A stretch of 64,000 nt of DNA from Onthophagus taurus (GCF_036711975.1 NC_091966.1:7695501-7759500); one strand, 5' to 3'; shown: positions 47,125 through 58,720, counted from the stretch's first letter. Notes: generated by a model not told the origin, from the letters alone. Numbers and translations: made by a program.

Positions 47125-47450
47125 ATCGTCATCCGTTGGCGAGGAAAACGACGACCTGGCGCCTTTCGTATACTGCGTTGTCGGAACCGACAAAAACGAC
47201 CGAAAAAATAGAAAGAGATTCTGTTAGCGGTGCATGTGCAAGCCGACAGGGGAAGGAAACACGCGCGCGCGTGCGAAATTGAAAGGAGCGACGCGACGCC
47301 GACGCGCATACTGGTTCACGTTCTACGGCAGAGAAATCAATACCCCGACGGAGAAACAGACGCCTCTTTTCTTTTAGGGAAAAAGGAAAATAATAAAAAG
47401 ACGACCTTTCTTGGCGCTCTGTGAATAGTACCAAAGGATGCGGTAATCGG
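47125..47450 (-). promoter_or_regulatory. Likely 5' UTR/promoter region of the ClC gene with uORF
   Basis: CpG- and G+C-rich block immediately upstream of the ClC start codon, in contrast to the AT-rich flanks. A minus-strand upstream frame of up to 62 codons (47309 to 47121) ends in TGA at 47123-47121, overlapping the main ATG as ATGA. A nearer ATG of the same frame at 47132 would give a three-codon uORF. No TATA box could be assigned and the transcription start is unknown. Confidence 0.45.
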
Positions 47451-49250
47451 CGTAATTGTGATTTACTGCGTCACAATGTCACACCTACACTATGAATAAA
47501 ACACGGAAACACGATTATATGAGTGTTTACAGAGAAAATTTGTTCTGGAAATAAAATTATTTTATAAAAACAAATTATTAAGCTGTTTGTTTAATGTGTG
47601 ATATTGTTTTTACGATTTCAGTCAAGTATTTATGATTTGATTGTCACGGCAATTTAAGGTGTAAATGGAATGAATCGGAGTTAATTGGGCTTGTCATGAT
47701 GAAAATTACAAGTACAATAACTTTGTATTAAAAAATCTTTGTTAATATTTATGTTAAAGAAAGATAAACAAAGCTAGAAATATGTTAATTTAAGCAAATC
47801 GTTTTCCGCTATAACACATTACCAATGAGGTTTTAATTACAGACAAGTGTTAAGGAAGAATTAATGTGAAAAATTAGATGTTATTATCACCCATTACACT
47901 AAGCTATTTACAACAATACGTAGACTAAAACCAAAGACTTTAGAGGTTATTTACAGAAATAATATTAAAGAATAAAAATTAGATTTTTTTGAGCCAGTTG
48001 AGTCATAATTTTTTTATTATAAATCAGTTGTGATAACAATTATGAGCACGTGAGTATATATTTTTCCGCTGCGACACATAATATTATATATCATGATTGA
48101 TGACAGCTTGGACGTTTGAAACAAGAATTCTAAAATTTCTAAACTTTTCAATTCACTTTATTACGCTCTATTTTGAAATGAAATGGAATGATTAATTAAT
48201 CGATATCAAATTGATAAAAAATCTGTTTTTTTCTTTATTTCCGGCATTTTTAACGTGGGCGAATTAGAAATTGGTTTAACAGTCCCAACTATCGAGTTTG
48301 ATAGACCAAATTAGAATAACGGTTGTTCTACTTTTATGAGTCATATCAACTTGTTCGCAGAGGAAGTAAAAATGAGAGGAATGTTAAGTGAATTTTAGTA
48401 ACAGCAATTTCTATAAAAATTTAAAGTAACCTTTCTATTCATAAGAAATGTAATGCAGACAGAAATGGATAGTATTCAAGAAAAATACTGAACTTCATAA
48501 ACGTCATCTCAAACATCTCTAAATGAATCACAGCATCATCTTCTTAAAAATTGAAATTGACCAATACATAACCATTTAAGTTAATGTCTTCCATCGCATG
48601 TCAGAAACATTTTGGCCTTTATGGGCATTTTGCGACTAAATTTTCCTGTTTTGGATTCTTAGAAACACAGAAAAACAATGGTAATTGCAGGATATAATTG
48701 TATGTCATTTTTGTATACTACTTGAAAGACCGCGACCATGAAGAAACTCTAAAGGTGTTATTCAAATATGCATTTTACGCTTAGAACAATCAAGAGAAAA
48801 AGCATAAAAAGCGATGAACGAAAAGACCATATTAGACGCAGAATTTAGAAATCTAAAAACATCACAAATTACCTCAAGAATATGGTATGCAGATGAAAGC
48901 TTCAAAAATGTAAGAAATCAGAACTTTTTAGGTGGATGCAAATGAAGTTAGCGGCGAATATTTAACACAACTAATTATCTTTTAAATTATAATTCATTTA
49001 GGATGGATGATATTTATAGGAGAATATTCCATTCAGCAAGAATAGTTAAATCCAAAAATTATTGATTTGTTCCCTGATTATCAATCATTGATTGAACCGA
49101 TGTACAAAATTAAGAATAAATGCTAGGATTTCGTTTGTGAGAGTGAGAGACTATTTGGGTTGAACTAAGGCACACTTCTCGAAGAGTTTATGCCAACTGA
49201 CTATAATGATTATAGTTTTGTAACCAGCAAGCAGTGTAAATCCTAGTACG
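47451..49250. other. Intergenic DNA, nothing recognised
   Basis: AT-rich spacer upstream of the ClC gene. The part at 48720-49010 has a slightly different composition and might be old LINE sequence, but no motif could be confirmed. Confidence 0.4.
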
Positions 49251-49760
49251 TAAAGGTATGTCCACACCAAAGAAACATAAAGCGCCTTATGAGTTCATTA
49301 AAAAAAGATGATTTAATAGCAGGATCCACCGTGGAAATATAAAGAACTTTAGTCGTATGAGTAGCATTGATATAATATGAGTAATAGCATATAACTAATC
49401 AATAACTAATCTCCACCCACATATCTTGTTTTTTGTAACGATCTTTAAAATTTTTATTCCATGGATTCCACAAACTCTCGGCATTTTTGTATATCTCAAT
49501 TTTCTGCTTTTCACAGATCTTTACGCTACTCGGCACACAAGTTTTGGAAACAACGTGTCCATACTGCGTCCGAAACAAAAATGTTTACAATGTTTCTAAA
49601 TTTCCTAATGATGTTTATCGCTAAATACGGAAACAAGCAACTTGTAAGAACATTTCTTTGCAACCATAAACAATAAGGAACATCCAGAAACTTTGAGATA
49701 CAAGTTGCAGGAACAAGCAACCTAAACACAATGTGTTCCTTTCGGTGTGGACGTAGCTTA
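49251..49760. mobile_element. Inverted-repeat element with GTCCACACC ends
   Basis: The left end aaggtatgtccacaccaaaga and the reverse complement of the right end, aagctacgtccacaccgaaag, match over about 20 bp with a few mismatches. The interior has a 71-codon open frame (49461-49676) and subterminal words repeated in inverted form. No transposase family was recognised and the exact target duplication is unclear. Confidence 0.5.
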
Positions 49761-49764
49761 AGGA

Positions 49765-50055
49765 GAGCAGGAGAGAGATATCAACATGGGAAGCAATAAA
49801 TGATCAAGATGAAGAAGTGATCTTTACCATAAATGAATTCCCTGAGACTAAACCATACAAATGGTGTTACAAGAGACAATAATAAAAGATATTGAGAAAA
49901 ACCAACCAGAGCTTCCAGAGGAAGACCCAAAAAGAGCTGGGAAGATGGAGTAAGAAGAGCGATAAGTGACAGGAATGTCAATGAGGGCGAATGGAAGGAA
50001 CGGAAACGGTGGAGTCTAGAGATCGGACAATATTTGTCGGACTTTTTTTTTTGCT
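49765..50055 (+). mobile_element. LINE 3' end fragment
   Basis: Plus-strand text RASRGRPKKSWEDGVRRA then ISDRNVNEGEWKERKRW is the basic C-terminal end of an insect LINE polyprotein. It runs into a T-rich end near 50050. It is truncated just after the inverted-repeat element at 49251-49760. Confidence 0.7.
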
Positions 50056-50559
50056 GTAAAATCACACTTTAAAATCATTCGAATTAATTTAGAAACACTT
50101 GTTATAGGTATTGCAGTTGGTACTGAAGTTGATTATTTTCTTTAACATCACTGAAATTTGGTCACCTTGTATATGAATCGATTGAAAAGAGGTAGTAAAG
50201 TAGGTTCTTAGTATGTGAAAGATTTTAAACCTAACAACTACAACCTTGAACGCCCTATTACTTTTTTCTTTATTGGCTTTCCTACATGAGTACCTTAAGG
50301 TGCATACTCAAAAATAGCAGTAGCCATGAGTAACTATGGTTACCAATTAATTTAAACAATTTCCTAAGTGTCAAAAACTGATTTAGTAAGTAGTTAAGTA
50401 GTAGTCTTGAATGCAACATATCCTGATTGCCAGCTTATTAGCCAAAGTATGTTGAGACTAGTTGGGATTAGTTTTTTTTTATTAACAGCGTTCAACATTA
50501 AATGTTACTTCATGGCTTTGATAACAATTGAAATTAATTATAGAATAATAGTGGGGGAA

Positions 50560-51760
50560 CTAACAATGTCATCCTGAATCTATTCGCTATCTACTAAGTC
50601 TTCTCCTATAAATATGTCTTGTGGAAATCTCCGTTTTAGTCGCCTATGGATTCCAATATCTCCCAATTGATGTTCTTGTGCACCTGGACACTTTTGGAGG
50701 TCTTATAAGTATTTTTTAGTTGTTTTAGTAATGTGTTCTGTTATAGTCTTGACCATGGAGCATCTTCAGACATTCTTAGAATTTTATTTTGTAGCACTTG
50801 AATTTTTTTAATATTAGATTTAGCTGTTGAGCTCCAAACTGGGCATGCATAGGTTATTACAAGTCTTATTAATGATTATATAGCAGCATTGCACATTCGA
50901 TCGTCAGTTTCGATTTTCTGTTGATGACGAGTTTAATTTTTTATTAATATGATACTTCCGTGTAAGTATTTGGTCCAAATATACTCCCAGATATTTGATA
51001 ACGCTATCTTTGGATTCACATTTAAAGGGTGATCTTCGATTATTATTCTTGTAAGATTTTTAATTTGTCTAAGGGTAAATATTTTGACTTCACATTAACT
51101 TGGATTTAAGTGAAAGCACCAAATCAATAACCATTTATAAATCTCATTAACCTAGTTTTGGAGATCTTGAATGGATTTTTCTAGATTTTCATTTTGGATG
51201 ATTATAACCATGTCATCTGCCAATAAGGCTTTTCGGACATTTTTATTAATCGGAATGTCATGTAAACTGATATTAAATCAAAAATATAAGCCTTGAAAAT
51301 TAGGGCTTTGAGGTATTCAGGTATATTAGTTTTAAGGGTCTTATATTTTAAACCATATATCCATACTGAATCAAAGGCTTTTGTTATGTCGAAAAAAGCA
51401 GCTGTTGTATACTGTTTATTTTCATACGCTCACTCTATTATTTCCGTCACTCTTGTGAGTTAATGTACTGTTGAGTGACCAATTTTAAGCCCGTATTAAA
51501 TATTAGATATGATTATAATTTTGGATCGTAAACGTTCCAAATACAGTTTGTCCAAAAAGTTTACCCATTGTAATAAGCAGATTATTAGGTATGTAATTTT
51601 CGATTTCACGTTTATTTTTGCCAGGTTTCCTAAATATTAATATTTCAGCTTCTTTCCAGGTGTTAGGAAAGTAGCCCAAATTCATGCAGATGTTAACAAG
51701 GAGGAAACATTTACATTGAGTGGACTATACTACTAGTTTGGCTATCCAAAATCCAAATTA
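50560..51760 (-). mobile_element. Jockey-like LINE remnant (minus strand)
   Basis: From high to low coordinate the minus strand reads LGYFPNTWKEAEILIFRKPG (RT N-terminal block), then a decayed region, then ALLADDMVIIIQNE (catalytic box with both Asp) and KWLLIWCFHLNPS. It ends with YACPVWSSTAKSNIKKIQ and VLQNKILRMSEDAPW, typical of the C-terminal part of Jockey-clade ORF2. Many stops. Confidence 0.75.
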
Positions 51761-53554
51761 GCCAAGAAAGTCGCACACCCAATTTTCGCAAAAGATTTGA
51801 GGAAACCTTAACTGGGACTTTAAAAAAATTGCAAAAAATTTAAATGTTGATTGATTTTATCGCCTAGGTCCGCTACTTTACGCACGCAATGTATAATCAA
51901 GAATTTCAACGTTTACAAATTGAACATCCTGGTGTATTTGCAGATTCTTCAACATTGTAATCAACTTCTCTTGATTACATTTAAAGATGTAATTTTATTT
52001 TGTACCGACAAAATTCTTCTTCAGTGATCGTACAAAATATTTGGTAAACACCAAGTTTGTTATCGTAAATATGACGTAAACATTGTTCTAAGCAATTTGA
52101 TAGAGAAAATATTTCTCATTGTGGTTTTTTACAGGTTGAAGTATCAAACGTTGAAAAGAGAAAAGATTAACAAAATCAACTTTCCTTTATTATTTCACTT
52201 CCCACAAACGAAAGCTACTTGAAAATATACTTTTTGCTTTAAATTGAAAATAAAAATTAGATAGAACAAACTCCTCTGACCGAAATTTGATATCTTAAGA
52301 AGGCTTCCTTGATGGGTAGATTACAATCTAGTATTACAATATTAAATATCAATAGTAAGTAAATGCACTTGATGGTTTTAATATAACATTATATTTTTGT
52401 TGTTATCTAGCTCTATAAGTTTAGATAATCGATTCATCTGAAAAAATTGTCTATCAATAAAATATCTATTAATATTCTAAAAGAAAACCTGCGAAGTTAC
52501 CAAAAATTACAAGATTTTTGATTCATTAAATGATGCAACAAATTTTTTGATGAACAATGTTTTCCTTTTGGAATGTGTCAACAATTTCATTTTATTACTT
52601 TATTGATAAGTTAGATTATACTTTTACTCAGCAATTATTACATAAAAAACATGCCAACAAAGAAAGTTATATTATATGGTTAATATCATCTAAATACCTC
52701 TATAAAAAAGTACTTTACATAAGTTTTTTAAAAAAGCATCCAAGATACACGCAATTATTATAATAAAGATGTGCATTGCATATAATTTTACAGTGGTGAC
52801 TAATACTTAAAATTATTTTATCAAACTTATAGTCGAAATTAAAAAAAATAAAACTTTAGCACCCAAACTTTCTTTGAAGATTTCTTTACCTTAACGCCCA
52901 CCGATTGATAGGAAGGTCTTTGCTTTGGTTGTGTACTACTTTGAATACCTTTTCTTAACGGGTATTTTTCCATACTTTCAGGTAAACATCTGTAACTATT
53001 TTATAGAAGCTAAACTAAATTCTATGGTCACCGTAACGACGCACAAAGTACGCACAGAGCTTTTTTTAAATCATAACGAGGACACGTTTATAAATTTATT
53101 AAGATTATATTTACAAACGAAATCATATTTACCATTTTATCTATTATTACGGATATAAATAAAACGAACTGTCAAAATTAAATTCTTCGGACCACATCAC
53201 CACACTTTCTCGCGACAACTAAACGTTCACTTCACTGTTCACTACTGAACGTACTCTCACTAAAACAAAAAAAAATATTTCCATTACTCATACATTAAAA
53301 ATTAAAACAACATCATTTATTTAAAATATTACCTAAATCAATTAAAAGATAATAACCACTCAAATTAACCCAACATTTTTATTTTAAATCGTAATTATAA
53401 AAGAAATAAATCCAAATTTATACAATTACATCGAAAATTTGGCAACACTGCTTTTAATAATCTAACTTCAAATCGAACAGCCATACTTACATCGCCGTCA
53501 AAATCTGACGTTTAATGGCACGTTTGTGATTGTAAATTAAACCTCCAAATAACC
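51761..53554. other. Spacer upstream of UTP18
   Basis: No gene recognised. Two open frames of 68 and 77 codons (52557-52763 and 52925-53158) have no recognisable similarity. The last 350 bases presumably hold the UTP18 promoter; no TATA box is evident. Confidence 0.45.
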
Positions 53555-55006
53555 ATGTCCCAATACAACAGAAAGCGGAAACATGATAATCACGACTCAG
53601 AAGAAGATGTAATAGCGGCTAAACATAAAATGAAAGAGGAAGAAGAGGATTTAAATAAAATATTATTCGGCGGCGATTTAAACATATTAACGAGTTTAGA
53701 GGAGGCGGAAAAGGAGTCTCCGTCTAGAAAAGATATTGATTCTGGCGTTGGAGAGACCGATAGTGATGATAGCGATCAAAAAGCGTATTCTCCGGCTTGG
53801 GTTGATGAAGAGGATGATGGCATTGAAATTGGAACCGCATTTGAAGTTCAAGGAAGAAAAGGTAAACCTCTTAGTTCGGTAAGAAAGGATTATTTGGGGG
53901 TTTTGCAACAAAAATTCACTTCAATCGCTGGAACACCAAAATGGGCTAGATTAACTAAAGAAGAAGACGATGATTCAGATTCAGACGAACTTTTACAAAC
54001 TTGTGGGTTTGTTAAAAATGTTAAAACAGACAAATTATCTGAAAGTACTTTGGAATATAAAAAAGTAAAAGATTTAAATTGTGAAACATACATTGAGGGT
54101 CCTTATATTAATGCAATTGAATTTCATCCTACTTCAAGTGTTGGTTTAGTTGCTGGAACATCAGGTGTTGCAAGTTTATTTGCTGTTAATGGTAGAAAAA
54201 ATAGTAAATTACATACAGTTTCTTTTCCAAAATTCCCGATTTTCACTGCAAAATTTGTCAGCAATGGAAATGAGGTTATATTTGGTTCTAGGCATTCTCA
54301 TATATACTCATATGATTTATTAGCAACCAAATCATTAAAAATTCCTTTACCACATGGTATAACTCAATGTAAACAGTTTATAATATCACCAGATCCTAAA
54401 TATATGGCTATAACGGGAAAATTTGGTGAAGTTCATTTATTATCAACAACTACTAAAGAACAAATTGCTTTATTAAAACAAGATTCTGAAGTTACCTCGT
54501 TATGTTTTAATCCAACTGGAAGTTTGTTGTATGGACATTCAAATTCTGGTGAAGTTACCATTTGGGATATAAACACTAGAAGAGTTCGACATAAATGGAT
54601 TGATGAAGGATGTCTCCAAGGAAGCAAAATTACTATTTCACAATCAAATCAATTTTTAGCAACCGGTTCATTACAAGGAGTTGTTAATGTTTATAATACC
54701 GAAGATGTATTATCGAATAAAATTCCAAAACCAATGAAAACTGCCATGAATCTTACCACAGGAATATTAGATTTAAATTTTAATTCTTCCTCTGAAATAC
54801 TTTCATTTTCTTCCATGGATATCGAATCTTCAATAAGATTACTTCATTTAGGAAGCATGTCTGTGTTTAATAATTTTCCCAGTTTTGGTACAAAACTGGG
54901 ACACATCACAGTTACAAACTTTTCTCCTGGCAGTGGATATTTTGCACTGGGAAATAAAAAGTCTACTGTCGCTTTATATAGATTGAAACATTTCAAAAAT
55001 TATTAA
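53555..55006 (+). CDS. UTP18: UTP18, small-subunit processome WD40 protein
   Basis: Intronless 483-residue protein. UTP18 belongs to the UTP-B module of the SSU processome, which processes 18S pre-rRNA in the nucleolus. The N-terminal 170 residues are charged (RKRKHD; EEEEDLNK; DSDSDE) with LFGGD at 37-41, followed by a seven-bladed WD40-type region from about 175 to the end (EFHPTSSVGLVAG, VTIWDINTRRVRHKW, ALYRLKHFKNY at the C-terminus). The start at 53555 has aacc before ATG and keeps the conserved acidic leader. Length is slightly shorter than vertebrate UTP18, as expected for an insect. AATAAA follows at 55036. The lack of introns is notable, but there is no other sign of a retrocopy. Confidence 0.93.
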   Translation: MSQYNRKRKHDNHDSEEDVIAAKHKMKEEEEDLNKILFGGDLNILTSLEEAEKESPSRKDIDSGVGETDSDDSDQKAYSPAWVDEEDDGIEIGTAFEVQGRKGKPLSSVRKDYLGVLQQKFTSIAGTPKWARLTKEEDDDSDSDELLQTCGFVKNVKTDKLSESTLEYKKVKDLNCETYIEGPYINAIEFHPTSSVGLVAGTSGVASLFAVNGRKNSKLHTVSFPKFPIFTAKFVSNGNEVIFGSRHSHIYSYDLLATKSLKIPLPHGITQCKQFIISPDPKYMAITGKFGEVHLLSTTTKEQIALLKQDSEVTSLCFNPTGSLLYGHSNSGEVTIWDINTRRVRHKWIDEGCLQGSKITISQSNQFLATGSLQGVVNVYNTEDVLSNKIPKPMKTAMNLTTGILDLNFNSSSEILSFSSMDIESSIRLLHLGSMSVFNNFPSFGTKLGHITVTNFSPGSGYFALGNKKSTVALYRLKHFKNY

Positions 55007-55035
55007 TAGTTGTTGTTTCTTTTATGTTGTAATAG

Positions 55036-55041
55036 AATAAA
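55036..55041 (+). terminator. Poly(A) signal of UTP18
   Basis: AATAAA 30 nt after the UTP18 stop codon, in an AT-rich context, fits a compact 3' UTR. Confidence 0.6.
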
Positions 55042-55409
55042 AATATAAAGCTTTTTTAATTTGTGTTCTATTTAGTCGATTTTACCTTAACTAAAAAATT
55101 AACTGGAGTAGCCAATATTTGCAAAAAAAATCAAGAAAAGCAGGACCCATCAGTAGAGCTGTATTAGAAATGTATTAAGTTCTGGATTCCTTCAATTGCA
55201 AACATGTGTTATGCATTCAAATTATTTATATTTACAATTAGTAGAAGGGTAAATTGGTTTTGGGGGAAATTAATTTCATAAAACCTTAGTACATACTTGA
55301 ACAATTCTAGAACTAATCATTTATGAACCTAATCATGTGTATATAACTAATTAAGCGGGTTCGATTCATTTTATTGATTGATCTTTATTTCCAAAACCAT
55401 TTTCCGAAA

Positions 55410-55760
55410 CCATTTTTTAGGTTAAGAGCGTTCGAAGCGAACGCTTTAAAATCTTGGACGGAGGAAAAGACGAGAAAGTTCCACGCCTTCCAAGAGTGGA
55501 TTTAGGCGGAAGGTGTAAAGGCGCTAAAGGGAGTTTTGAGTTAGAGTTCGACGCAAGAATTGTTCTAGTGCAGTTCAGAGAAATAATTCGACGGAATGAG
55601 TAGTTTCCAAGGAGTCAGTTCGTAGTAGAGTGCGTTTTGAGTTAAAGTTCAGTTAAGAGTTCGAGTTCAATGTTCGACGGAACAGTTTTTTCAGTGCAGT
55701 TCAGAGAAGTAAAATGAGGAGTCAGTTCGTAGCAATCTGAAAAAGAAACAAAGTAGTTTA
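55410..55760. repeat. Degenerate tandem repeat with hairpin at its start
   Basis: The stretch begins with a perfect hairpin, gcgttcgaagcgaacgc (near 55428). It then has two diverged direct repeats of roughly 110 bp that share gttttgagtta.agttc, agtgcagttcagaga and aggagtcagttcgtag. It is purine-rich and non-coding. It could be part of an LTR or untranslated leader of a retroelement, but no partner LTR or primer site was found. Confidence 0.45.
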
Positions 55761-55959
55761 GTCCAGTACAGTCACGAAGGGAATCCACATGCAGAGCAAT
55801 TCAGAAACCAGACAGTAGACGCAGACGACAAAAGTCGGAAGCCAGAAAAGAAGAAGAATGGAGCTGAGAAGTGAGATTTTCGGTCATGAGAAGTTACTAT
55901 CAAGAGAAACTCGTTTCTTTCCCTTTTTCCAAATTTAATAACTGCATGATAAATTTTTA

Positions 55960-56890
55960 TTTGTTGACATCTATGAGGGAGTAAGACAGGGATGCGTCCT
56001 GTCTCCCACACTATTTAATATTTACTTAGAATGTTTTTTTTTGTTGAGGCACTTAAGGATTGCCACGACGGAATAAAGATAATTGGCGTTAATATATCGA
56101 ACATCCGATATGTAGATGACATCGTATTGGTCGCAGTTGTGCGATTACAAAATATAATAAACAGAGTAAATAGGACATGCAAATAGTTCAATAGTTAAAA
56201 AGCAAAAGTAATGCTAATATCCTGCAACTTGATCGTCCCCATGCCTATGAGAGTGGACGGAGTGAGATTGAAAAGGGTTGATCGTTTCAGATACATGACA
56301 TTGAAGTAAGATAAGGCAAAATTTCATTGCACTCAGAAAAGGGCTGTGCGACACACAATTGGATGCTGCTAAAAAACCACTCTGTGCCAAGACTCATAAA
56401 GTGTTATGCATGGTCAACTCTGCTATATGAATCGTATAGAAGCATTTGAAATGTGGACGTACCGAAGAATTCTAAAGATCCCATGGACGTCGCACACGAG
56501 CAACGAGGAAGTGCTGCGAAGGTTGAACAAGGATAAGGATCTACTTCACATAGTGAAAACGAGGAAGACAGCTTACCTTGGACACAAGGTCTATAGAACA
56601 TAAGGTTACCCAATGCCGATTCTCCTCCTCTGAGAGGCAAGGTGGGTCAGTGACGTAGCTGGTTCTATGAACAACACGATGCGAGGTTTAAATATTTTAT
56701 ATAGACCATACCACAGTATAGGCTATCTTTTACTCAACTCTTTACTCTGACTGTATCGAACATGTGATGTCAATCTGCGGGGTAATAATCGATACTTATC
56801 GAACCTTATGTTCTATAGACCTTGCCTTGGACATGTCCAAAGAAATGAAAAATACCAATTCTGTAACGAATAACAGATAGAGCGCTCGAT
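55960..56890 (+). mobile_element. LINE fragment split by a 240-bp insertion
   Basis: Plus-strand text DIYEGVRQGCVLSPTLFNIYL and SNIRYVDDIVLVA (RT catalytic box) is followed by RIEAFEMWTYRRILKIPWTS, NEEVLRRLNK and RKTAYLGH. At that point the frame is broken by the element 56585-56824. It then resumes with LGHVQRNEKYQF, the expected continuation of the same block. So the LINE was present first and was hit by the small DNA element later. Both are inactive. Confidence 0.8.
56585..56824. mobile_element. 240-bp inverted-repeat element with 9-bp target duplication (Mutator-like MITE)
   Basis: The ends are 23-bp perfect inverted repeats starting CAAGGTCTATAGAACATAAG. The 9-bp word ccttggaca is present on both sides (56576-56584 and 56825-56833). 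Removing the element and one copy of the word restores the LINE reading LGHVQRNEKY. A 9-bp duplication with short inverted ends fits the Mutator superfamily (usual duplications 8-11 bp). It has no coding capacity, so it must have been moved by a transposase made elsewhere. Confidence 0.85.
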
Positions 56891-56909
56891 ATTTGTCTAT
56901 TAATCTTCA

Positions 56910-57483
56910 CAACCTAAGACCTATCCGACAAAAATGACTTTATCAAAATTATAGCCTGATTTCCAAGACCAAAATAATGAAGTTTAGATATATTATGATT
57001 TATTGTATCAAATGCTTTGGTGAAGTCCAACGATAACAAAAGTGCGGCTTGCCCGGCCTCTCTAGAAGCAAATATCTCATCAACAAGGTTCAGTAAAGCT
57101 TTTGCGTAGCTGAAATCCGAACGAAACCCAGATTGTTGATCTGGCAGTATATTATAACTTTCGCAGTGTGCTCTAAGTTGCCTTTCCAAGACTCTCTCTA
57201 AAATTTTTGAGATTACTGGTAGGATACTGATCGATCTAAAATCCCTTAGGGCAGAAGGGGAAGATACTTTAGGTAACGCAATTACTTCAGCCATCTTCCA
57301 GGCATCCGGAAAAACTGATTGATGAATAGCAGTGTTTATTACGTGAGTAATATAAGGAATGAGAAAAGGGGTACACAAGTCAATCATCCAGACTAAGATA
57401 CCATCAGAACCCACCGCTACAGTTTTAATGTTATTAATTATTATAGATACTTCATGTTCATCAACAGGCATAAAAGCTTGCAT
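56910..57483 (-). mobile_element. LINE RT fragment with a long open frame
   Basis: A minus-strand frame of 189 codons covers the first half of a reverse transcriptase: FPDAWKMAEVIALPKV, LRDFRSISILPVISKILERV, ILPDQQSGFRSDFS and LLSLDFTKAFDTINH (first catalytic Asp). It stops at SFLSDRS, before the second catalytic box. It is the best preserved LINE piece here and may be the youngest, but it is cut at both ends. Confidence 0.8.
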
Positions 57484-57664
57484 TATATACTTGAGGAGAA
57501 GTTAAAATTTAGTGGTTGGAATGGGTAAGAAGATGAAATCCTAATCATAGATCCTTAAAACACAAAGCGTAAAACATACCAGCTTGAGAAACATCTCACC
57601 AAGTTATTGTATCTTGTATGAATCACAGATGCTTTCATTAAATTTTATTTAATGAGAGCATCTG

Positions 57665-57860
57665 ACAGCATTTATTCTTCTTCTTCTTACTTTAAGGACT
57701 AGCCCTGCTTGTTCTCCATTTCTCCTCCTCGTCCAACTCTCACGCCAGCATTTACGTGGTCTTCCTGGGAGTGGCCTGGTGTTTGGTTTTCCTTTGCTAA
57801 TCTTTCCTGATTCTTCCTTTCAACATGATTCCTCCAGTCTTTTTGGTTACATGATAAAAG
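57665..57860 (-). mobile_element. LINE 3' end fragment (minus strand)
   Basis: Minus-strand text KDWRNHVERKNQERLAK followed, after frame shifts, by a GRPRK-type basic block and a DEEEKW-like end. The copy ends in a gaagaagaagaa 3' repeat (57667-57690). It is only about 200 bp, typical of 5'-truncated insertions. Confidence 0.65.
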
Positions 57861-57914
57861 AAGAGTCACGGTGACTCTGTTTTGTTCCAACAGAGTCAAC
57901 ATGACTCTTCTTTC
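57858..57914. repeat. Hairpin with GAGTCA arms
   Basis: A 24-bp arm, aagaagagtca..gtgactctg, and its near-perfect inverted copy are separated by a loop, ttgttcc. Each arm itself contains gagtca and tgactc, so four tandem half-palindromes are present. Function unknown. Confidence 0.6.
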
Positions 57915-58089
57915 GAATTAGGGAGATTTTTGAAATCAATCAAAAATAAATGTTTAACTTTAAAAGCTCTAAGGTTTCTTATTCTTGTAAATGTTATGAT
58001 ATAAAAATAAATTGTAAATTTATTTGATTGAATATTGTTATATTATTATAATTACGAATGAAATGTTAAAGCACAATATGAAAATATCA

Positions 58090-58720
58090 ACGGAGATTTA
58101 TGAGAGAAATTTATGGTAATATCCAAAGAACCGAGACGATGCAAACTACAAATTCAAGACTCTATAATAGAACAAGTTATGCACGTTAAATATCTAGGTG
58201 TAGAAATTACAAACTATTGAGTACTATGTAAGGAAGCACAAGTTACAAGATTGACATAAATGACAGGCTGTCTAAGGGACACTATATGGCGGAACAAATA
58301 GATGGGTGTAGAAGGAAAAATGAAAATATATAAAGCCATGGTACGATCCATACTTACATATCGTACCGAGACGACAGCAGAAATAAAAAAGACTAAACAA
58401 AGTGTTGAGATCTATGTATGTTGAATGTTACACTGCGAGATAGGCAGACCAACATCTCTATCAGAGAAAGATGTGACATACAGGATGTAGTAAAATGGAC
58501 AAAAGTAAGAAAGAAAACATGGAAAGAGCATGTGGCAATAATGGATGAGAAGAGATTGGCCAGAATATGGATGTATGGACGACCGAAAGGAAAAAGACCA
58601 CAAGGACGATTCGCCCAACAAATGGGCACGGAGTTGGTTCTCCTCGTCTGAGGAGTAAAGTCCAAACATGAGGCTTGGCAAACAAGGATGCATCCCTAGT
58701 CGAAAGAACAACAAGAAGAA
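58090..58720 (+). mobile_element. LINE 3' remnant
   Basis: Plus-strand text includes VMHVKYLGVEIT-type residues in mixed frames, then LRDRQTNISIRERCDIQDV, KTWKEHVAIMDEKRLARIW and GRPKGKRPQGRFAQQ. This is the order found after the RT catalytic box in a widespread insect LINE family. The RT core is absent. Confidence 0.7.

Noticed and set aside
55355..55370. ggttcgattc resembling a tRNA/Pol III B box
   Set aside because: No A box or cloverleaf can be formed around it.
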